Below are positions 61,569 through 64,000 of a DNA stretch of 64,000 bases, one piece after another. Source of the stretch: an uncultured Sphingomonadaceae bacterium (lineage in GTDB: Bacteria > Pseudomonadota > Alphaproteobacteria > Sphingomonadales > Sphingomonadaceae); NCBI GenBank assembly GCA_947488845.1, contig CANLBM010000013.1, positions 1-64,000 on the forward strand. Direction: 5' to 3'. A model generated the notes under the pieces. It worked only from the letters and a program-made list of their open reading frames with translations, was not told the DNA's origin and ran no database searches. The position numbers and the translations under genes are program-made. Numbering within the stretch: position 1 is the stretch's first letter; the number at the start of each line of letters is the position of its first letter.

Positions 61569-62492
61569 ATGACGAATTCCAAACCATCAACAACCAGCTC
61601 GGAAGCATCGGCAGAAGAGAATATCGCTACCCCGGTAAGTCACAGCCTGCTTAAAAAAGGAGGTCCGGACGGTATTTTATTGTCCGCCTACAAGAAGGTT
61701 GAGAAAAAACTGGACGGCGTTTTGAAACTGTATCTTTCAAATGTCATCGATTGTGAAATGAAAGTGGAAGTTGGCGAGAGCGCAAAGCTGTTGTTCAAAG
61801 ATTGGCTTGCCGCTCCGGACACAGAATCTGTTTATCTGGAATTTCAACTGGGTGCCTCGGAGAGGCCGATATTGGTTCGCGTCTCCCGGATATTTTTGAG
61901 TGCATCGGTTGATTGCTTCTTTGGCGGACAATTTGATGGTGAAGCGCACAGCAGTGGCGATCTTAAACAATCTGAAATTGCGATGATCAACCGGTTGGCT
62001 GGCGCGATCGCGGCCGGATTGTCCGACGCCTGGTCAACGCTCTTTGACTCTCCCGTTCGCTATAGTCGCTATTTCCACGACAAGGATGACATTGATCTGG
62101 ATCTGGATGACGAGAATGTTCTGGTTTCCGCTTCTTTCGTCCATCTCTCCGGACACCGAATCGCGGCCATGGATGTCGTTCAGACACTCGACGGATTGAT
62201 TGCAATCGAACCACAATTAAACCGTCCCCATCACCGGGAGGCGAACGAGGTTGACCCGGTCTGGAAGGCTAATCTGAAAGATTCTGTCGAACAGATTTAT
62301 ATGCCCGTTCGTTCGGTTCTGGCTCGTCCGACCATGCAGTTGTCGGAGCTTGCCAGACTTGCTGTTGGAGATATTTTGCCCGTCGCGCCAACCGACAACG
62401 TTCCGCTTATTGTCGGAGATCGGGTGTTTGCCCACGGCAGTATCGGTGAACAAAATGGCGGTGTAGCCTTTAAAATCAAACAATTTTTGTAG
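61569..62492 (+). CDS. fliM: Flagellar motor switch protein FliM, divergent
   Basis: C-ring switch protein. The 307-aa product has the FliM middle domain (about 40-230; FFGGQFDGEAHSSGDLKQSE in place of the usual G-G-x-G motif, then INRLAGAIAAGLSDAWS) and the C-terminal SpoA domain (LSELARLAVGDILPV). It is shorter than usual and its first 30 residues, MTNSKPSTTSSEASAEENIA onwards, lack the L-S-Q-x-E-I-D-A-L-L motif that binds phosphorylated CheY. Position between fliL and fliN confirms the identity. Confidence 0.9.
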   Translation: MTNSKPSTTSSEASAEENIATPVSHSLLKKGGPDGILLSAYKKVEKKLDGVLKLYLSNVIDCEMKVEVGESAKLLFKDWLAAPDTESVYLEFQLGASERPILVRVSRIFLSASVDCFFGGQFDGEAHSSGDLKQSEIAMINRLAGAIAAGLSDAWSTLFDSPVRYSRYFHDKDDIDLDLDDENVLVSASFVHLSGHRIAAMDVVQTLDGLIAIEPQLNRPHHREANEVDPVWKANLKDSVEQIYMPVRSVLARPTMQLSELARLAVGDILPVAPTDNVPLIVGDRVFAHGSIGEQNGGVAFKIKQFL

Positions 62493-62501
62493 GACGAGAA
62501 G

Positions 62502-62843
62502 ATGAATGATATGACTCATGATAGCGAAATGCTGGATACGGCATCGCGTGTTGATATCGAAGGGGCTCCTGCCCAGGACCATTATCGTTTCTTGTCCGAT
62601 ATCAAAGTCAGGCTCTCGGTTGAGGTCGGCAATGTTTCGATGACAATATCCGAAATAATGGATTTGCAAGAAGGGTCTGTGGTCGAGCTTGACCGGCAGG
62701 TTGACCAGTTGATCGACATCAATGTCAACGGAACGCTCGTGGCCCGGGGAGAGGTCGTTCCGGTCAAAAATAAATTCGGTGTTCGTATCGCCGAGATCGT
62801 ATCCAACGGCATGACGCGTGCGCGTGTGGAAAGGCGCAACTGA
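62502..62843 (+). CDS. fliN: Flagellar motor switch protein FliN
   Basis: C-ring protein that also helps the export ATPase dock. The 113-aa product is mainly a SpoA domain (DIKVRLSVEVGNVSMTISEI, then LQEGSVVELDRQVDQLIDINVNGTLVARGEVV in pattern), with a short acidic N-terminus. Typical length for FliN. GAGAAG precedes the ATG at 62502. It shares one base with fliO. Confidence 0.95.
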   Translation: MNDMTHDSEMLDTASRVDIEGAPAQDHYRFLSDIKVRLSVEVGNVSMTISEIMDLQEGSVVELDRQVDQLIDINVNGTLVARGEVVPVKNKFGVRIAEIVSNGMTRARVERRN

Positions 62844-63097
62844 TGACCTTCTACATCGTCAAACTGTTTATCATGGTGCCGATGATCGGCCTGCTGATCT
62901 ACGGCTCGCTCTGGCTCTATCGCAAATATCAACCTCAGATGATGATGCGACAGAATTCAAATCTTTTGAACGTCGTAGAGACGGTTCCGATGGGTGTTCA
63001 GAGCAAACTCGCCGTGGTCGATTTTGGCGGCCGTCAGATTCTGCTGGCCGTGACCCGTAACGGAATCCAGAAGATAGATGTTCACCATGCGGACTAG
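62843..63097 (+). CDS. fliO: FliO-like export gate assembly protein (84 aa)
   Basis: Small membrane protein that helps assemble FliP. One N-terminal membrane helix (about 3-25: [20 protein letters not shown]) is followed by a FliO-type cytoplasmic region ([20 protein letters not shown], then [17 protein letters not shown]). FliO is poorly conserved, so position between fliN and fliP is a main part of the evidence. It overlaps fliP. Confidence 0.82.
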   Translation: MTFYIVKLFIMVPMIGLLIYGSLWLYRKYQPQMMMRQNSNLLNVVETVPMGVQSKLAVVDFGGRQILLAVTRNGIQKIDVHHAD

Positions 63098-63863
63098 TTT
63101 GAAAATATTCCTTGGGGTCGTGCTGTTTTTCGCATCTGCCTATGCCGCCGATCCGGCATTTGCTCAGGATGCGGCTCCGGGAGCGTCAGCTGCGTTAGAG
63201 CGTGCACTGGATGACGTCTCTGGCGATGGCCAGCCACTGAGTACAACATTGCAGATCCTGATCGTGATGGGTCTGATGACCATATTGCCGTCGCTCATAT
63301 TGATGATGACGAGCTTCACCCGGATCATAATTGTCTTGTCGATTTTGCGCCATGCACTGGGTTTGCAACAGACACCTCCCAACCAGGTATTGCTGGGTCT
63401 TGCATTATTCTTGTCGATGTTCGTCATGGCACCACAAATCGAGCAGATAAACGAGCAGGCGATTGCACCTTATTCCGCTGACGAGATCGGCTTGACAGAA
63501 GCGATCGAGAAATCCGGAACGATCATGCATGGTTTCATGGCCAAGCAGACCCGGCAAAGTGATCTCAAATTGTTTATGGAACTGTCGAACAAGGACGGCT
63601 TCGCCTCTGCTGAAGAAATCCCTTTCTCGATAATGTTGCCAGCTTTCATCACAAGTGAATTAAAGACGGCTTTCCAGATCGGATTTCTGATTTTCCTGCC
63701 ATTCCTGATCATTGACCTCGTGGTGGCTGCGGTCTTGATGGCGCTGGGCATGATGATGCTGTCACCCGTGATTATCTCAATGCCATTTAAACTGCTGTTG
63801 TTTGTGATGATCGATGGCTGGGCGTTGACCATGGGATCTCTTGCCGGCTCTTTTGCGGTCTAG
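63078..63863 (+). CDS. fliP: Flagellar export gate protein FliP
   Basis: Core channel subunit of the flagellar type III export gate. The 261-aa protein has a cleavable signal peptide (hydrophobic about 8-22, then [10 protein letters not shown]), and the FliP core: [60 protein letters not shown] and a C-terminal [20 protein letters not shown]. It may start at 63078 or at the ATG at 63087. fliQ follows after three bases. Confidence 0.96.
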   Translation: MFTMRTSLKIFLGVVLFFASAYAADPAFAQDAAPGASAALERALDDVSGDGQPLSTTLQILIVMGLMTILPSLILMMTSFTRIIIVLSILRHALGLQQTPPNQVLLGLALFLSMFVMAPQIEQINEQAIAPYSADEIGLTEAIEKSGTIMHGFMAKQTRQSDLKLFMELSNKDGFASAEEIPFSIMLPAFITSELKTAFQIGFLIFLPFLIIDLVVAAVLMALGMMMLSPVIISMPFKLLLFVMIDGWALTMGSLAGSFAV

Positions 63864-63866
63864 ATC

Positions 63867-64000
63867 ATGACCGATAGTCCAGATTTCTTTATTGGCATTG
63901 CACAACAGGCGCTTTGGATCACTGCGCTGGCCGCTGCCCCGTTGCTTATCCCCGCGCTTTTGGTCGGGCTATTGCTGGGCATGGTGCAGGCTGCAACATC
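63867..64000 (+). CDS. fliQ: Flagellar export gate protein FliQ (partial, cut by window end)
   Basis: Export gate subunit. The visible 44 residues begin MTDSPDFFIGIAQQALWITA and include the first membrane helix and the G-x-x-x-G-x-x-Q-A-A-T segment (LLLGMVQAATS) characteristic of FliQ. The rest of the gene, and probably fliR and flhB, lie beyond the window. Confidence 0.92.
   Translation, partial: MTDSPDFFIGIAQQALWITALAAAPLLIPALLVGLLLGMVQAAT

Noticed and set aside
1..64000. tRNA, rRNA, CRISPR array, insertion sequence, integrase
   Set aside because: I looked for these on both strands and saw no cloverleaf-like, repeat-spacer, transposase or recombinase pattern; a dedicated scan could still find a missed tRNA.

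Overview
The window looks like a sphingomonad (Alphaproteobacteria, Sphingomonadales) chromosome. The reasons are the compact Entner-Doudoroff operon zwf-pgl-edd-glk-eda beside a FucP-type sugar transporter and a LacI regulator, a fused cysNC, and a sigma-54-controlled flagellar cluster. All assignments come from reading the sequence and from knowledge of the families; no database search was run.

Region 1 (about 1-14,950) is accessory DNA. It holds a type I restriction-modification set (hsdM-hsdS-hsdR) followed without a gap by three genes of an ABC-three-component (ABC-3C) type conflict system: a PD-(D/E)xK nuclease fused to a C-terminal ABC-3C-like domain, a small middle component, and an SMC/Rad50-like ATPase. 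The six genes overlap or nearly touch and read as one transcription unit. Next come an ArdA antirestriction gene, small plasmid-type hypotheticals, and a relaxase with a MobC-like accessory gene pointing back into the element. The right edge abuts the stop codon of a core sugar-transporter gene. This is most simply a mobilizable element carrying a defence cargo. No integrase is visible and the left edge may lie outside the window.

Region 2 (14,950-28,290) is core metabolism. A sugar MFS transporter and a LacI repressor are divergent, then zwf-pgl-edd-glk-eda follows as one overlapping operon. Near-identical palindromes (TGACAA-NN-TTGTCA type) stand before the transporter, lacI and zwf, defining a probable local regulon. 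A LuxR-type regulator separates this from cysD-cysNC-cysQ (sulfate activation and PAP removal).

Region 3 (28,290-34,895) is more AT-rich and variable. It has a response-regulator remnant, a LuxR-type HTH protein with a C-terminal membrane anchor, small and membrane proteins, a RadC-like JAMM protein interrupted by an in-frame TGA, an SthA-like transhydrogenase and a diguanylate cyclase.

Region 4 (34,895-64,000 and beyond) is a flagellar cluster: motB, motA and flgL-K-J-I-H-G-F-E-D-C-B on the minus strand, then a second MotA/ExbB-like plus MotB-like pair, flgA, flgM, flgN, a lytic transglycosylase, flhA, fliA, the flagellin gene (minus), a receiver-less sigma-54 activator and fliE-F-G-H-I-J-K-L-M-N-O-P-Q on the plus strand, cut by the window end. 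Sigma-54 -24/-12 elements precede flgB, flgA, the transglycosylase and the activator, and one lies inside fliK. CGGCA-N6-TGCCG palindromes recur near them and look like sites for the activator. The flagellin gene has a sigma-28-like promoter. Unusual parts are the very short hook protein, a FliM without the usual N-terminal CheY-binding motif, and the extra stator-like pair. No tRNA, rRNA, CRISPR array or insertion sequence was seen.
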